This document shows, one piece after another, positions 35,180-48,125 of a stretch of 64,000 bases of DNA. The stretch covers positions 3,929,501 to 3,993,500 of the forward strand of contig CM061062.1 in NCBI GenBank assembly GCA_030762895.1, given 5' to 3'. The position numbers and the translations under genes were made by a program. How positions within the stretch are numbered: the stretch's first letter is position 1; each line of letters starts with the position of its first letter. A model generated the notes under the pieces. The model made no database searches, was not told where the DNA came from, and saw only the letters and a program-made list of their open reading frames with translations. Origin of the DNA: Sophora flavescens (taxonomy: Eukaryota > Streptophyta > Magnoliopsida > Fabales > Fabaceae).

Positions 35180-36448
35180 TAATCCATCACTGCAAACCAA
35201 AACAGGAAAATGAAACATAAATCTCAATAAATGGTTGAATGGTAATCACACCTACCAAAATAAATGACATACATTATACTTATGGTTTGACATGCATGTC
35301 AGTTTTTTCATCAAGTTCCATTGAATCACCTCCACCCATAATCAAACAACAGGATTAGCTAATGAAGTAACAATAATGGCTGGCAGCTTGGGTTGGTTGT
35401 AATGAATGAGGAAGATGAGATATAGGGGATGCATTTATAACCATGACTGGAGAATGGACCGTAAACACAAGTAGTTGGGTTGCTCAAGGAATGTGTGCAC
35501 TTTGTATTTCTGGACCAAAAAGCATAACTTTCTACTTCCATGCTATTTTCAATTAATGAAGAGATAACAGATACTAGATGAACTATATCAAAGATATCCT
35601 CCCGTTGAAATTTTATCAGAGATCGAAATATGCATACAAAGGTTGGAAGAGATATCTCTACATAGGAAATAACGTTGAGCTATATTTAGCTTAAGTTGCT
35701 GCCTTCCCTTATATGCAGACTCAGCAATTGCCAAGTTAAGGTAAGTGTCATTAAGTATTTATGTGCTATGGGGTGGGTCATTAGGGTGGTCAACTTAAAT
35801 TTAACACCATATCGAGCCTCCCAAACCTTAGCAAAGTTTATGCATCGTTGGTTCATTTAGAGGCATTTACTTGTTATTTTTTTGTGCTCTGTATGCGTCA
35901 ATGGGGCGTAGTGTTCAAAAGTGACTATTTTATATTCACGCTCAACTGTACCACACCGATTAAGCATTAATGGTCCTGATCCAAAGCCGATACACCTGCT
36001 ATGTGGGATATGACACGCAATGTACATACCGTACAGCTGTAACTGTGAAATTTTGTCCATATTGCTACGTGTCCACAATGAAAACCGGGGAAGGCCATTT
36101 TGTTTCCCACCACGGATTGATTGAAAATTTCAAATTGCCGCCATTGATAACACATTTAGATGAGTTTCAGCACTTCTGGAATATATAAGGCGTATCAATA
36201 AGGTCATTAGCTGAATACACATATTGATCTTGTATCAAGGAATATTTAATAATTAATTTTATATGAATAGTTTAATAATTAATTTCATGTTTAGGACCTA
36301 TTTGATTTTGCTGAACTAATATTTAAATATTATATAATAACTACGTAATTAATTAATTCTATATTAATTAATAAGGTGAACTACTATTTAGTAATTATCT
36401 AATAGTTTAATAATTCATTTTAGTTCTATGTTAATTATAGGACCGCGG
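35180..36448. other. Intergenic region, no convincing gene
   Basis: Possible 5' UTR of the Ulp1-like gene up to about 35540, then ordinary AT-rich sequence. An open frame at 35970-36188 has no recognisable domain. From about 36240 the sequence is rich in TTTAATAATTAATT, leading into the satellite. Confidence 0.45.
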
Positions 36449-38580
36449 ATAATTAGGTGATCTTGGATCATGCGATCATGTTTAGCACCTAAGTGACTTA
36501 GGTGATCTTGGATCATTAGATGATATTTAGGATAAGTTTGACTTTGGTCAAATCTATATTAATTAGGTGATCTTGGATCATGAGATCATGTTGAGCACCT
36601 AAGTGACTTGGGTGAACTTGGATCATTAGATGATGTTTAGGATAAGTTTGACTTTGGTCAAATCTATATTAATTAGGTGATCTTGGATCATGAGATCATG
36701 TTTAGCACGTAAGTGACTTAGGTGATCTTGGATCATTAGATGATGTTTAGGATAAGTTTGACTTTGGTCAAATCTATATTAATTAGGTGATCTTGGATCA
36801 TGATATCATGTTGAGCACGTAAGTGACTATATTAATTAGGTGATCTTGAATCATGAGATCATGTTTAACACCTAAGTGACTTAGGTGATCTTGGATCATT
36901 AGATAATGTTTAGGATAAGTTTGACTATGGTAAAATCTATATTAAGTAGGTGAGCTTGGATCATGAGATCATGTTTAGCACCTAAGTGACTTAGGTGATC
37001 TTGGATCATTAGATGATGTTTAGGATAAGTTTGACTTTGGTCAAATCTATATTAATTAGGTGATCTTGGATCATAAGATCATGTTTAGCACCTAAGTGAC
37101 TTAGGTGAACTTGGATCATTAGATAATATTTAGGATAAGTTAGACTTTGGTCAAATCTATATTAATTAGGTGATATTGGGTCATGAGATCATGTTTAGCA
37201 CCTAAGTGACTTAGGTGATCTTGAATCATTAGATGATGTTTAGGATAAGTCTGACTTTGGACAAATCTATATTAATTAGGTGATATTGGATCATGAGATC
37301 ATGGTTAGCACCTAAGTGACTTAGGTGATCTTGGATCACTAGATGATGTTTATCATAAGTTTGACTTTGGTCAAATCTACATTAATTAGGTGATCTTGGA
37401 TCATGAGATCTTGTTTAGGACCTAAGTGACTTAGGTGAACTTGGATCATTAGATGATGTTTAGGATAAGTCTGACTTTGGTCAAATCTATATTAATTAGG
37501 TTATCTTGGATCATGAGATCATGTTTAGCACCTAAGTGACTTAGGTGAAATTGGATCATTAGATGATGTTTACGATAAGTCTGACTTTGGTCATATCTAT
37601 ATTGATTAGGTGATCTTGGATCATGAGATCATGTTTAGCACCTAAGTGGCTTAGGTGAACTTAGATCATTAGATGATGTTTAGGATAAGTCTGACTTTGG
37701 TCAAATCTATATTAAATAGGTGATCTTGGATCATGACATCATGTTCAGCACCTAAGTGACTTAGGTAATCTTGGTTCATTAGATGATGTTTAGAAAAAGT
37801 CATACTTTGGTCAAATCTATCTTAATTAGGTGATCTTGGATCATGAGATCATGTTTAGCACCTAAGTGACTTAGTTGATCTTTGATCATTAGATGATGTT
37901 TAGGATAAGTTGGACTTTGGTCATAGGATAAGTTTGACTTTGGTCATATCTATATTAATTAGGTGATCTTGGATCATGAGATCATCTTTAGCACCAAAGT
38001 GACTAAGGTGATCTTGGATCATTAGATGATGTTTAGAATAAGTCTGACTTTTGTCAAATCTATATTAATTAGGTGATATTAGATCATGTGATTATGTTTA
38101 GCACCTAAGTGACTTAGGTGATCGTGGATCATTAGATGATGTTTAGGATAAGTTTGACTTTGGTCAAATCTACATTAATTAGGTGATCTTGGATCATGAC
38201 ATCTTATTTAGCATCTAAGTGACATAGGTGATCTTGGATCATTAGATAATCTTTAGGATAAGTTTGACTTTGGTAAAATCTATATTAATTAGTTGATCTT
38301 GGATCATGAGATCATGTTTAGCACCTAAGTGACTTAGGTGATCTTGGATCATTAGATGATGTTTAGGATAAGTTTGACTTTGGTCAAATCTATATTAATT
38401 AGGTGATCTTGGATCATGGGATCATGTTTAGCACCAAAGTGACCTAGGTGAACATGGATCATTAGATGATGTTTAGGATAAGTCTGACTTTGTTCAAATC
38501 TATATTAATTAGGTGATCTTGGATCATGAGATCATGTTTAGCACCTAAGTGACTTAGGTGAACTTGGATCATTAGATGAT
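36449..38580. repeat. 110-bp satellite array, left block, about 19 units
   Basis: TTGACTTTGGTCAAATCTAT recurs every 110 bp (for example 36651 and 36761 for ACTTTGGTCA). Each unit is itself two related halves: AGGTGATCTTGGATCATGAG...GTGACTT (about 45 bp) and AGGTGATCTTGGATCATTAG...ATTAATT (about 65 bp). A shortened unit lies at about 36785-36840 and a 20-bp insertion near 37921. No coding sequence. Confidence 0.95.
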
Positions 38581-39969
38581 TGATGAGTGTGATTACACCT
38601 CATATTTGCTTATCATTTTGCATGCATTTTCATATAGTTTAGGCATATTTAATTTTATTTTTTTTAGTTTTTACTTTGGAATGGGTAAGGCGGTTTTGTG
38701 GTGTTGTTTTGCATAAATTAAAGATTAAATGCTCGGGATAAACCATGATGGAGCTCAGATGAAGATGGAGCTTGAAAAGTGAAGAAAATGAGCCAAACAG
38801 AGCCCATCACGGCCATGATCGAGCAAAACTAGAAAAGAAAGAAGACTGAAGTCAGAACTGGTCACGGCCTAGCCGTGATGTCCATCACGACCATGACCTG
38901 TAGGCTGAGCCAGACCCCTACAAGTCAGAATCTGTCATGGCCTAGCCGTGATGATCATCACGGTCGTGATAGACCAAAATTGAAGAAGCGCCCAAGGCAG
39001 AATCCGTCACGGCCTGGCCGTGATGGCCATCACGGCCGTGACGTGCGTTACTTGGATCAGAAGCAACTGATTTGGATCTAATTTGAGTTAGAATTCAAAT
39101 TTCCCAAATCTATAAATAAGGCATCTGACCAGAGGCAAAAAAGGACTTTTGGGCTGCTACTCTTAGGCTATAATTTAGGATCTCTCTTCTTCTTCCTCCT
39201 CTCTTCTCTTATTTTTATTTTCATGTTGTTGTTAACCAAGCTTGTCATCACCATGGCAATGCTTGAGGAGTAGTTTAATTTCTAGGGATTGGGGCTATGC
39301 CCAAGGTTGATTTATGTTGTTAATTTGACGTTGTATCTTTGTGAATTGCGATTTTGTTTTAGATCTGATTTCTAGTGTTTTAATTACTTGTAAATCTGGT
39401 GCGCACTTATTTACGTGTCGTAGACATTCTAAGGAGGAACCTAGCGGTGAACTTAGGTGTCGGATCTATAGAATCAGACTTAGGACTGAAATCACGAGAG
39501 TTAGAAGCCGTCCTTCGAGGATTAACGAATTGTCACAAAACGTAAAGGGTTCAATCTAAATTCGACTACCACAAGAGTAGGTGTTGGTTTAATTGGGCAC
39601 GGTTTTTGTAACCCGAGAGGGAGCTTAAACTATTTGAGGATAAATTCACCTTCAAGGCATTTTCGATAATTAACAGGGGTTAATCAATTTAGTAACATAA
39701 ATGATCTTGTAGGTAACCCAAATCCCTAGGAATCCATTTAGATCTGAAAAACCATAAATAACTTTCTGTTTTATTTGATTGCATTCCTTTTCAAATTATC
39801 TCTTATTTCAAAAATCCAAATCTTTTTCATACAGTCCAATTTTATCATTTAACAATTAGTTGCGATTTGAGATCACGGTCTCTATGGGATCGATATCTTT
39901 TTATTACTTGGTGACAATCCGGTACACTTGCCGGATCGCAAAGCACGTGCACTCGCACGACGCACATCA
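38581..39969 (+). repeat. Left LTR of element C
   Basis: 1389 bp, TG...CA. Palindrome array at 38800-39045, TATA-like CTATAAATAAGG at about 39110, and a CT-rich tract (CTTCTTCTTCCTCCTC) near 39186, typical of plant leaders. It is 26 bp shorter than the right LTR, partly from loss of one palindrome pair near 38806. Confidence 0.92.
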
Positions 39970-39975
39970 AGTTTT

Positions 39976-39993
39976 TGGCGCCGTTGCCGGGGA
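39976..39993 (+). other. tRNA-Asp primer binding site, element C
   Basis: TGGCGCCGTTGCCGGGGA, six bases after the LTR end; identical to the sites in A and B. Confidence 0.9.
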
Positions 39994-40131
39994 CTGTGCC
40001 TTCTCAAATCTCAATTTAATTTTTAAATTGATTTTTCTGGTCTTTTTATTTTTATTTATTTAATTCGAAAATAAAAAAAATTCTCTTTTTTCCTTCTAGA
40101 GTATCTATCTCTCTGTGTTGTTTTCTCTTTT

Positions 40132-42456
40132 ATGCAAAGATCACTAAGTCTTGGAAACCTTAGTGAGGTCGACCCCGAAGTCGAAAGGACCTTTCACAGA
40201 CGAAGGAGACTACAAAGAGAGATAGAGAGGTTGATTCCCATTCCACTCATGGCGAATCTCCCGGATACGAAGCCATTGAAGGACTACACAGCCCCAAATG
40301 CGAGGGGTTTGCGAACTGGGATTGTTAGGCCAGAGATTGAGGCAAAGAACTACACTATACCTCCTATGCTAATCAACATGATTAGGCAACATCAATTCGG
40401 AGGATTGCCCTCGGAAGACCCGACTGATCACGTAGAGACATTCTTGGAGTTCACCGATGCAGTCAGAATTCATGGTGCCCCAGTTGATGCTATTCGTTTG
40501 AGGTTGTTCCCCTCATCTCTTACTGGAAAGGCGAAAGTTTGGCTGAAGCAAATACCCGCTAACACCTTGTCGACTTGGGACCAACTGGAGCAGGCGTTCT
40601 TGGAGAAATTCTTCCCTTCATCCAAGACGGCTTACCTACGAGCCTAGATCACTGGCTTCTTCCAAAAGGACGGAGAATGCTTGCCAGAAGCTTGGGATCG
40701 CTACAAGGGATTGCTGGAGTCTTGCCCACATCATGGACTCGAGAGGTGGTTATTAGTACACACCTTCTACAACGGATTGGACTACTCTTCGAAGGCGTCA
40801 CTCGATTCCGCAGCTGGTGGAGCCTTTATGAATAGGCCTCTGACTGAGGCATTCAACATCATTGAAAACGTGGCCACCAACTACCACCAATGGGGTTCAG
40901 AAAGAGGTAATAACCCGAACAAGATTTCGGGGGGTAAGTTTGAAATAAATAGCACTGATCTTATAATGTCAAAAATAGACTCACTGAATAAACGTTTTGA
41001 TCAGCTTGAACGGGCTAATGTGAGTGCAATAGGTGCTACTAACCTTGTTTGTGAGATTTGTGGAATGCAGGGACATGACATAATGGAATGCCCACGTGGT
41101 ATTGCTCATGGATCCGGCGCTTCGGGTGAACAAGTGAACTCTTGTCACAACTTCTACGACACAAACCCGAAGTTGCCAAATTATGCTCCTCCAAATCCCT
41201 ACAACCAAAGGAAGAACAACCCTTACCTCTCCTACGGCAACTACAGCAACACGCTAAACCACGAGTTCCAAGAGGGCCAAGGTAATAGGAAACCCGCACT
41301 GGGGTATCCTCAGGTACAAAAATCTAAACTCGAGTCTTTATTGGAAAGTTTTGTTGAAACTCAGACAAAACAAAATGAAGAGTTTAGACAACAAGGGAGG
41401 GCAGTGGACGAGGCAATAAAAGAGCTAGAGTCCAAGGTAGATAACTTAGCCATTCATAACAAGATGCTAGAAACTCAGATTGCCCAACAAGCCAGCACAT
41501 ACTCTTGACCTAAGGGTACGTTCCCGGGGCAACCCGAAGCTAATCCCAATGAGCATTGTAATGCCATATACTTGAGGGATGATAAGCTTGGGGTGGTTGA
41601 AAAGGACGTGGAACCAGAGGAGGACATGAGCGAAGATCAAGAGCCGGAACCAAAATATGTCCCTCCACCACCGTACCAACCCCCAATACCCTTCCCACAA
41701 AGGTTGGTCAAGAAAAAGCTAGTAGATATAGAAACTAAAATGCCTCATAAGCTGAAAGACCAAGGTAGCTTCTCTATCGCTTGCTCGATTGAAGAAGTGC
41801 AAATATACCAAGCCTTATGTGACTTAGGGGCTAGTGCGAGCTTGATGCCCCTCACTATCTTGGAAAGGTTGGGAACCAAAGAGTTGAGTCCATTCAAATT
41901 CTCCTTACAGTTTGCGGATGGCTCGATTAGGACTCCTCTAGGCATACTAGAGAATGTTCCTGTAAGGGTAGGGAAATTTTTCATCCCTACCAATTTCCTG
42001 GTATTGGATATGAAAGGGAATTCTGAATTCCCCATCATTTTAGGAAGGCCGTTCTTGGCCACCGCTGGAGCAATAATAGACGTAAGGAATGGCAAACTCT
42101 CTCTGAATGTAGAGGAAGGTAGGGTAGATTTTGAATTGACTAACTCATATAACAACCCTCCTTTTGTGAGTCATGTGTGCAGGATCGATGTAACGTCTCC
42201 AATGGTAAAGAAAGAGCTCAACATGGAAGCAACTCCGAAGATATGCATGGTTGATGATGCACCCAGTAGTGATGAAGTTGGAGTTGCTGATCATGTGGAA
42301 ACAAAACTTCCGCCGGAAGGGAGTAAGGCCAGGAAGCTCCGAGTGAAAAGAGCGAAGCGGAAGCACAATTGGCCATATGAGCAGAATCGGTTCTTTGAAG
42401 GACTTCCATGGAAGAGAAGTGTTCCTGCACTTCTACGCCCAGTCGACCCCGGTTGA
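40132..42456 (+). pseudogene. Athila-type gag-protease polyprotein of element C, two stops
   Basis: One reading frame spans the whole region and is broken only by TAG at 40645 and TGA at 41506. The gag part has the retrotransposon gag core (DHVETFLEFTDAVRIHG and AKVWLKQIPANTLSTWDQLE), the PHHGLERWLLVHTFYNGL block and a CCHC knuckle, CEICGMQGHDIMECP (about 41056-41100). A Gln/Glu-rich coiled stretch follows. The protease begins around QGSFSIACSIEEVQIYQALC with active-site DLGASASLMP, a FADGS flap and ILGRPFLATAGA. DLGAS rather than DTGA is usual in Athila-like proteases. The protein would form virus-like particles and mature the gag. It has no polymerase part. Confidence 0.9.
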
Positions 42457-44298
42457 TTGAAGGAAATATGGTCAAGCTTAAGACCGTAAATAAGCGCTTC
42501 TTGGGAGGCAACCCAAGTTTTCTTTCCCTTTTCCTTTTGTTTTTGAATTTAGCTCTTGAATAATTTGAGAAGATCAAGAGAAAAAAAAATCATAAATTAA
42601 TAGATTTTTCAAGTGTTTTCAGGTTAAGAAAGAAGGAAGAGAAAAAAGGGCAGGGACTAATAAAGTCAGAAGTCATCACGCCCAGGTCGTGACAGTGGTA
42701 ATGGCCGTGATAAGCTAACCATGAAGACCAGAAAGGATCACGGCCCAGCCGTGACATCCATCACGGGCGTGATGAGTAGGACCATAAGATCAGAGAGCAT
42801 CACGGCCTAGCCGTGACACAGGTCACGACCGTGACAGGCCATCTCCTGAAGACCAGAATTGATCACAGCCTGCCCGTGATGAGCCTCACGGCCGTGATAC
42901 TCTTTCCAACAAGCTTTCGACTGGAATGTGAGCCAACACCCGCTACCACCTCGGTGAGTTGTTCCAATTTTTCTCCTCTCTCCGACTTGATTATTTACAT
43001 TGGGGACAATGTAAGTCTTTAAGCTTGGGGTAGGGGTATTTTTGAAAATTTTTGCATTTTTGAATTTTTCATGTTGCATTCATTTAGGGATAGTTTTGCA
43101 TGATCACATAATTAGATTGCCCCCTTGCTTAGATCATGCATCCAATTGTGAGAAATTGGTGCCAAATAAATTGAGATAGCGAATTTTTGAACCCAATTTT
43201 TTTATTCTTATGATAAGGCTGAAAATAAAAATTCTTGAGACAATCTTTTGATAGTTGATAATTAGCATATGGTCCCTTAGATTTGTGTTTCTCACTGATT
43301 TTAAACTACTAAATACGAGATTTTTGAGCCAAAAAGGGGTACTCACTAAATCTACCCCATTCTTTGTGACAGAGTGTTTTATTCCTCTTGGATCGTATTC
43401 TCTAGAACTTGACTTGAAACCGTTTTGAAACTTAAAAATTTTTTAAAATATTTTTGAAAATGATTGAGGCACTAGGTATTTTTCCGGCCTTCTGAGCTTT
43501 GATTGACTAAATGCTACCTCTTAGTTGCCCAATTTTGAGCCTAAAAAGAATAAAATACTTTTCTTGGTACCTTGAAATATTTTGATGAAAAATGCTTGAT
43601 ATGGCACCTTTTAAAGTATTGCAAAAAGGGTAAAAAGGTAGTTGAAAAAGTATGGGATGAGAAAGTTAAAAAAAATATTTCTCTTGAGCTGAAAATCTCC
43701 CCTTCTCCAAATAAATAAAATGAATTAAAAAAAAAATACGAAGAAGGGGATGACAAAAGAAAGTGAGAAATAAAATAAAATAAAATAAAAAGAAGGAATG
43801 AAAGGTGGAAAAGTGAACAAAAGCCCAAAAAGGTATTTTAGAAGGTTGTCATGCTTTGCAGTGTTGATATTTTGTTTAACCCTCTTGAAATTTCCTTTTT
43901 CTTGATTTCCCCACCTAACAATTAATCCCATGGCCCCATTACAACCAAAGTAAAAGACCTCTTGATTCTTATGTGTTTTCATTAATAAAGTAGAGATTTG
44001 GTTGATAGTCAACCTTATGGTAGAATACCTTCCTTGAGGAAATTGAGCGAATTGTAATATACCCTTAAACACTTGAGTGAGGTGAGAAGAGTACCCAAAT
44101 CAGTGAGAATATGAATTTAAAAGAACCTAAGCTTCTAATTGGACTTGAAATCGATTATCTCTTGGGTACTTATTGAATATGCCTGTTACTTGGATTAGTT
44201 ACTCGGGTTCTAGGTTCATTATCCATGCTTTGATTATTTATATCTTCTGGCCTTGGTGATTGCTTGAGGACAAGCAAAATCTTAAGCTTGGGGTGATC
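42457..44298 (+). other. Element C 3' non-coding region with palindrome array
   Basis: Contains a GGCCGTGA/TCACGGCC array at 42660-42905 whose lead-in (TTTTCAGGTTAA...) and order match the LTR of element A. A/G-rich stretches lie near 43720-43810, and polypurine sequence ends it. No RT, integrase or envelope-like ORF. Confidence 0.75.
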
Positions 44299-45713
44299 TG
44301 ATGAGTGTGATTACACCTCATATTTGCTTATTATTTTGCATGCATTTTCATATAGTTTAGGCATATTTAATTTGATTTTTGTTAGTTTTTACTTTGGAAC
44401 GGGTAAGGCGGTTTTGTGGTGTTGTTTTGTAGAAATTAAAGATTAAATGCTCAGGATCAACCATGATGGAGCTCGGATGAAGATGGAGCTTGAAAAGTGA
44501 AGAAAATGAGCCAAACAGAGCCCATCACGGCCTAGCCGTGATGACCATCACGGCCATGATCGAGCAAAACTAGAAAAGAAAGAAGACTGAAGTCAGAACT
44601 GGTCACGGCCTAGCCGTGATGTCCATCACGGTCGTGACACATCACCGAGCTGCACCCCACAAGTCGAGAATCATCACGGCCTAGCCGTGATGATCATCAC
44701 GGCCGTGACAGACCAAAATTGAAGAAGCGCCCAAGGCAGAATCCGTCACGGCCTGGCCATGATGGCCATCACGGCCGTGACGTGCGTTACTTGGATCAGA
44801 AGCAACTGATTTAGATCTAATTTGAGTTAGATTGGGATTCAAATTTCCCAAATCTATAAATAAGGCATCTGACCAGAGGCAAAAAAGGACTTTTGGGCTG
44901 CTACTCTTAGGCTATAATTTAGGATCTCTCTTCTTCTTCCTCCTCTCTTCTCTTATTTTTATTTTCATGTTGTTGTTAACCAAGCTTGTCATCACCATGG
45001 CAATGCTTGAGGAGTAGTTTAATTTCTAGGGATTGGGGCTATGCCCAAGGTTGATTTATGTTGTTAATTTGATGTTGTATCTTTGTTAATTGCGATTTTG
45101 TTTTAGATCTGATTTCTAGTGTTTTAATTACTTGTAAATCTGGCGCGCACTTATTTACGTGTCGTAGACATTCTAAGGAGGAACCTAGCGGTGAACTTAG
45201 GTATCGGATCTATAGAATCAGACTTAGGACTGAAATCATGAGAGTTAGAAGTCGTCCTTCGAGGATTAACGAATTGTCACAAAACGTAAATGGTTCAATC
45301 TAAATTCGACTACCACGAGAGTATGGGTTGGTTTAATTGGGCACGTATTTTGTAACCCGAGAGGGAGCTTAAACTATTTGAGGATAAATTCGCCTTCAAG
45401 GCATTTTCGATAATTAACAGGGGTTAATCAATTTAGTAACATAAACGATCTTGTAGGTAACCCAAATCCCTAGGAATCCATTTAGATCTGAAAAACCATA
45501 AATAACTTTCTGTTTTATTTGATTGCATTCCTTTTCAAATTATCTCTTATTTCAAAAATCCAAATCTTTTTCATACAGTTCAGTTTTATCATTTAACAAT
45601 TAGTTGCGATTTGAGATCACGGTCTCTGTGGGATTGATATCTTTTTATTACTTGGCGACAATTCGGTACACTTGCCGGATTGCAAAGCACGTGCACTCGC
45701 ACGACGCACATCA
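44299..45713 (+). repeat. Right LTR of element C
   Basis: 1415 bp, near-identical to the left LTR outside the palindrome array (44519-44785). The same TATA-like CTATAAATAAGG occurs near 44852. Ends in ACGCACATCA, then the ATGAT target copy. Confidence 0.92.
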
Positions 45714-47544
45714 ATGATGTTTAGTATAAGTCTGACTTTGGTCAAATCTATATTAAATAGGTGATCTTGGATCATGAGATCATGTTCAACACCTAAGTGA
45801 CTTAGGTAATCTTGGTTCATTTGATGATGTTTAGAAAAAGTTATACGTTGGTCAAATCTCTATTAATTAGGTGATCTTGGATCATGAGACCATGTTTAGC
45901 ACCAAAGTGACTTAGGTGATCTTGGATCATTAGATGATGTTTATGATAAGTTTGACTTTTGTCAAATCTATATTAATTAGGTGATCTTGGATCGTGAGAT
46001 CATGTTTAGCACCTAAGTGACCTAGGTGAACTTGGACCATTAGATGATGTTTAGGATAAGTCTGAACTTGGTCTAATCTATATTAATTAGGTGATCTTGG
46101 ATCATGAGATCATGTTTAGCACCTAAGTGACTTAGGTGAACTTGGATCATTAGATGATGTTTAGGATAAGTTAGAATTTGGTCAAATCTATATTAATTGG
46201 GTGATCTTGGATCATGAGATTTTGTTTAGCACCTAAGTGACTTAGGTGAACTTGGATCATTAGATGATGTTTAGGATAAGTTAGAATTTGGTCAAATCTA
46301 TATTAATTGGGTGATCTTGGATCATGAGATTTTGTTTAGCACCTAAGTGACTTAGGTGAACTTGGATCATTAGATGATGTTTAGGATAAGTTTGACTTTG
46401 GTCAAATCCATATTAATTTGGTGATCTTGGATCATGAGATCATGTTTAGCACCTAAGTGACTTAGGTGATCTTGGATCATTGGATGATGTTTAGGATAAG
46501 TTTGACATTGGTCAAATCTATATAAATTAGGTGATATTGGATCATGAGATCATGTTTAGCACCTAAGTGACCTAGGTGATCTTGGACCATTAGATGATGT
46601 TTAGGATAAGTGTGACTTTAGTAAAATCTATATTAATTTGGTGATCTTGGATCATGAGATCATGTTTAGTACCTAAGTGACTTAGGTGAACTTGGATCAT
46701 TAGATGATGTTTAGGATAAGTTTGACTTTGGTCAAATCTATATTAATTAGGTGATATTGCATCACGAGATCATGTTTAGCACCTAAGTGACTTAGGTGAT
46801 ATTGGATCATTAGATGATGTTTATGATAAGTTTGACTTTGGTCAAATCTATATCAATTAGGTGATCTTGGATCATGAGATCATGTTTAGCACCTAAGTGA
46901 CTTAGGTGAACTTGGATCATTAGATGATGTTTAGGATAAGTTAGAATTTGGTCAAATCTATATTAATTAGGTGATATTGGATCATGAGATCATGTTTAGC
47001 ACCTAAGTGACTTAGGTGATCTTGGATCATTAGATGATGTTTATGATAAGTTTAACTTTTGTCAAATCTATATTAATTAGGTGATCTTGGATCGTGAGAT
47101 CATGTTTAGCACCTAAGTGACCTAGGTGAACTTGGGCCATTAGTTGATGTTTAGGATAAGTCTGACTTTGGTCTAATCTATATTAATTAGGTGATCTTGG
47201 ATCATGAGATCATGTTTAGCACCTAAGTGACTTAGGTGAACTTGGATCATTAGATGATGTTTAGGATAAGTTAGAATTTGGTCAAATCTATATTAATTGG
47301 GTGATCTTGGATCATGAGATTTTGTTTAGCACCTAAGTGACTTAGGTGAAATTGGATCATTAGATGATGTTTAGGATAAGTCTGACTTTGGTCAAATCTA
47401 TATTAATTAGGTGATATTGGACCATGAGATCATGTTTAGCACCTAAGTGACCTAGGTGAACTTGGATCATTAGATGATGTTTAGGATAAGTTTGACTTTG
47501 GTCAAATCTATATTAATTAAGTGATCTTAGATCATGAGATCATG
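45714..47544. repeat. 110-bp satellite array, right block, about 16.6 units
   Basis: Continues the left block after element C. Two consecutive units at 46141-46250 and 46251-46360 are identical, and the variants at about 45930-46250 reappear 1100 bp later (47030-47350), indicating a ten-unit higher-order period. It ends at about 47544. Confidence 0.95.
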
Positions 47545-48125
47545 TGTAAGTTGATTATTTAAAGGGGATTATGGACGCTTCATATGGGCTTGTTTCATAT
47601 GGGTTTACCTTCATATGGGCTGCTAACAAGATGCAGCCCAATTATTCTACCAGCTTTTCTTATTGATATACGCAGACTCCGGTAGTAACTCGAAGAGGCA
47701 TTCGAAGGACCCAACTTCATCATCGTTCTACTCTCGTGTTGGTCAGGTAAGTTTTTGCCATGCCCTCGATCGTGTTTTTAAGTCTCTGGTCTTTTTGTTT
47801 TTTTTTTTAAGTTTATAATTCGAAGCACCCAATTTTTTATTGTGTTTTTGTTTTTTTTTATCGTCACAGATTTTATTCGATGGAAATGACTGAGTTTAGG
47901 GATATTGGAACTTTCTATTGACCTAAATGGACGTTTCTGGTTTAATGATTTTTTAGTGGATTATCATGTTGAAAATTAAGTGATGAACATTCTGATTTAA
48001 CGTTTCTTTGAACATATGTTGATCTTAATCCACTCCACTAGCTGGTACTATGCTCAATGACTGGTAATAAGAAGTTTGAATCTGGACTACATATGGGAAC
48101 GGTACAGAATCTCATTTAATATTTT
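47545..48125 (+). other. Leader region before B3-like ORF
   Basis: CATATGGG occurs three times (47581-47620). An exon-like segment ends TTGGTCAG/GTAAGT near 47749, followed by a T-rich intron-like stretch to about 48000. No separate gene. Confidence 0.4.

Larger units (their letters stand above)
38581..45713 (+). mobile_element. Retroelement C: gag-protease-only LTR retrotransposon in the satellite
   Basis: LTRs 38581-39969 and 44299-45713 (TGATGAGTG...ACGCACATCA) are flanked by a perfect target duplication, ATGAT (38576-38580 and 45714-45718). A tRNA-Asp primer site and a gag-protease frame are present, but there is no reverse transcriptase, RNase H or integrase between 42457 and 44298. It matches the description of plant TR-GAG-like non-autonomous elements related to Athila (Ty3 group). 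AAGCTTGGGGTGATC before the right LTR is the likely polypurine tract. Confidence 0.93.

Noticed and set aside
36449..38580. Regular repeats resembling a CRISPR array
   Set aside because: Units are contiguous 110-bp tandem repeats without unique spacers, in plant DNA; this is a satellite.
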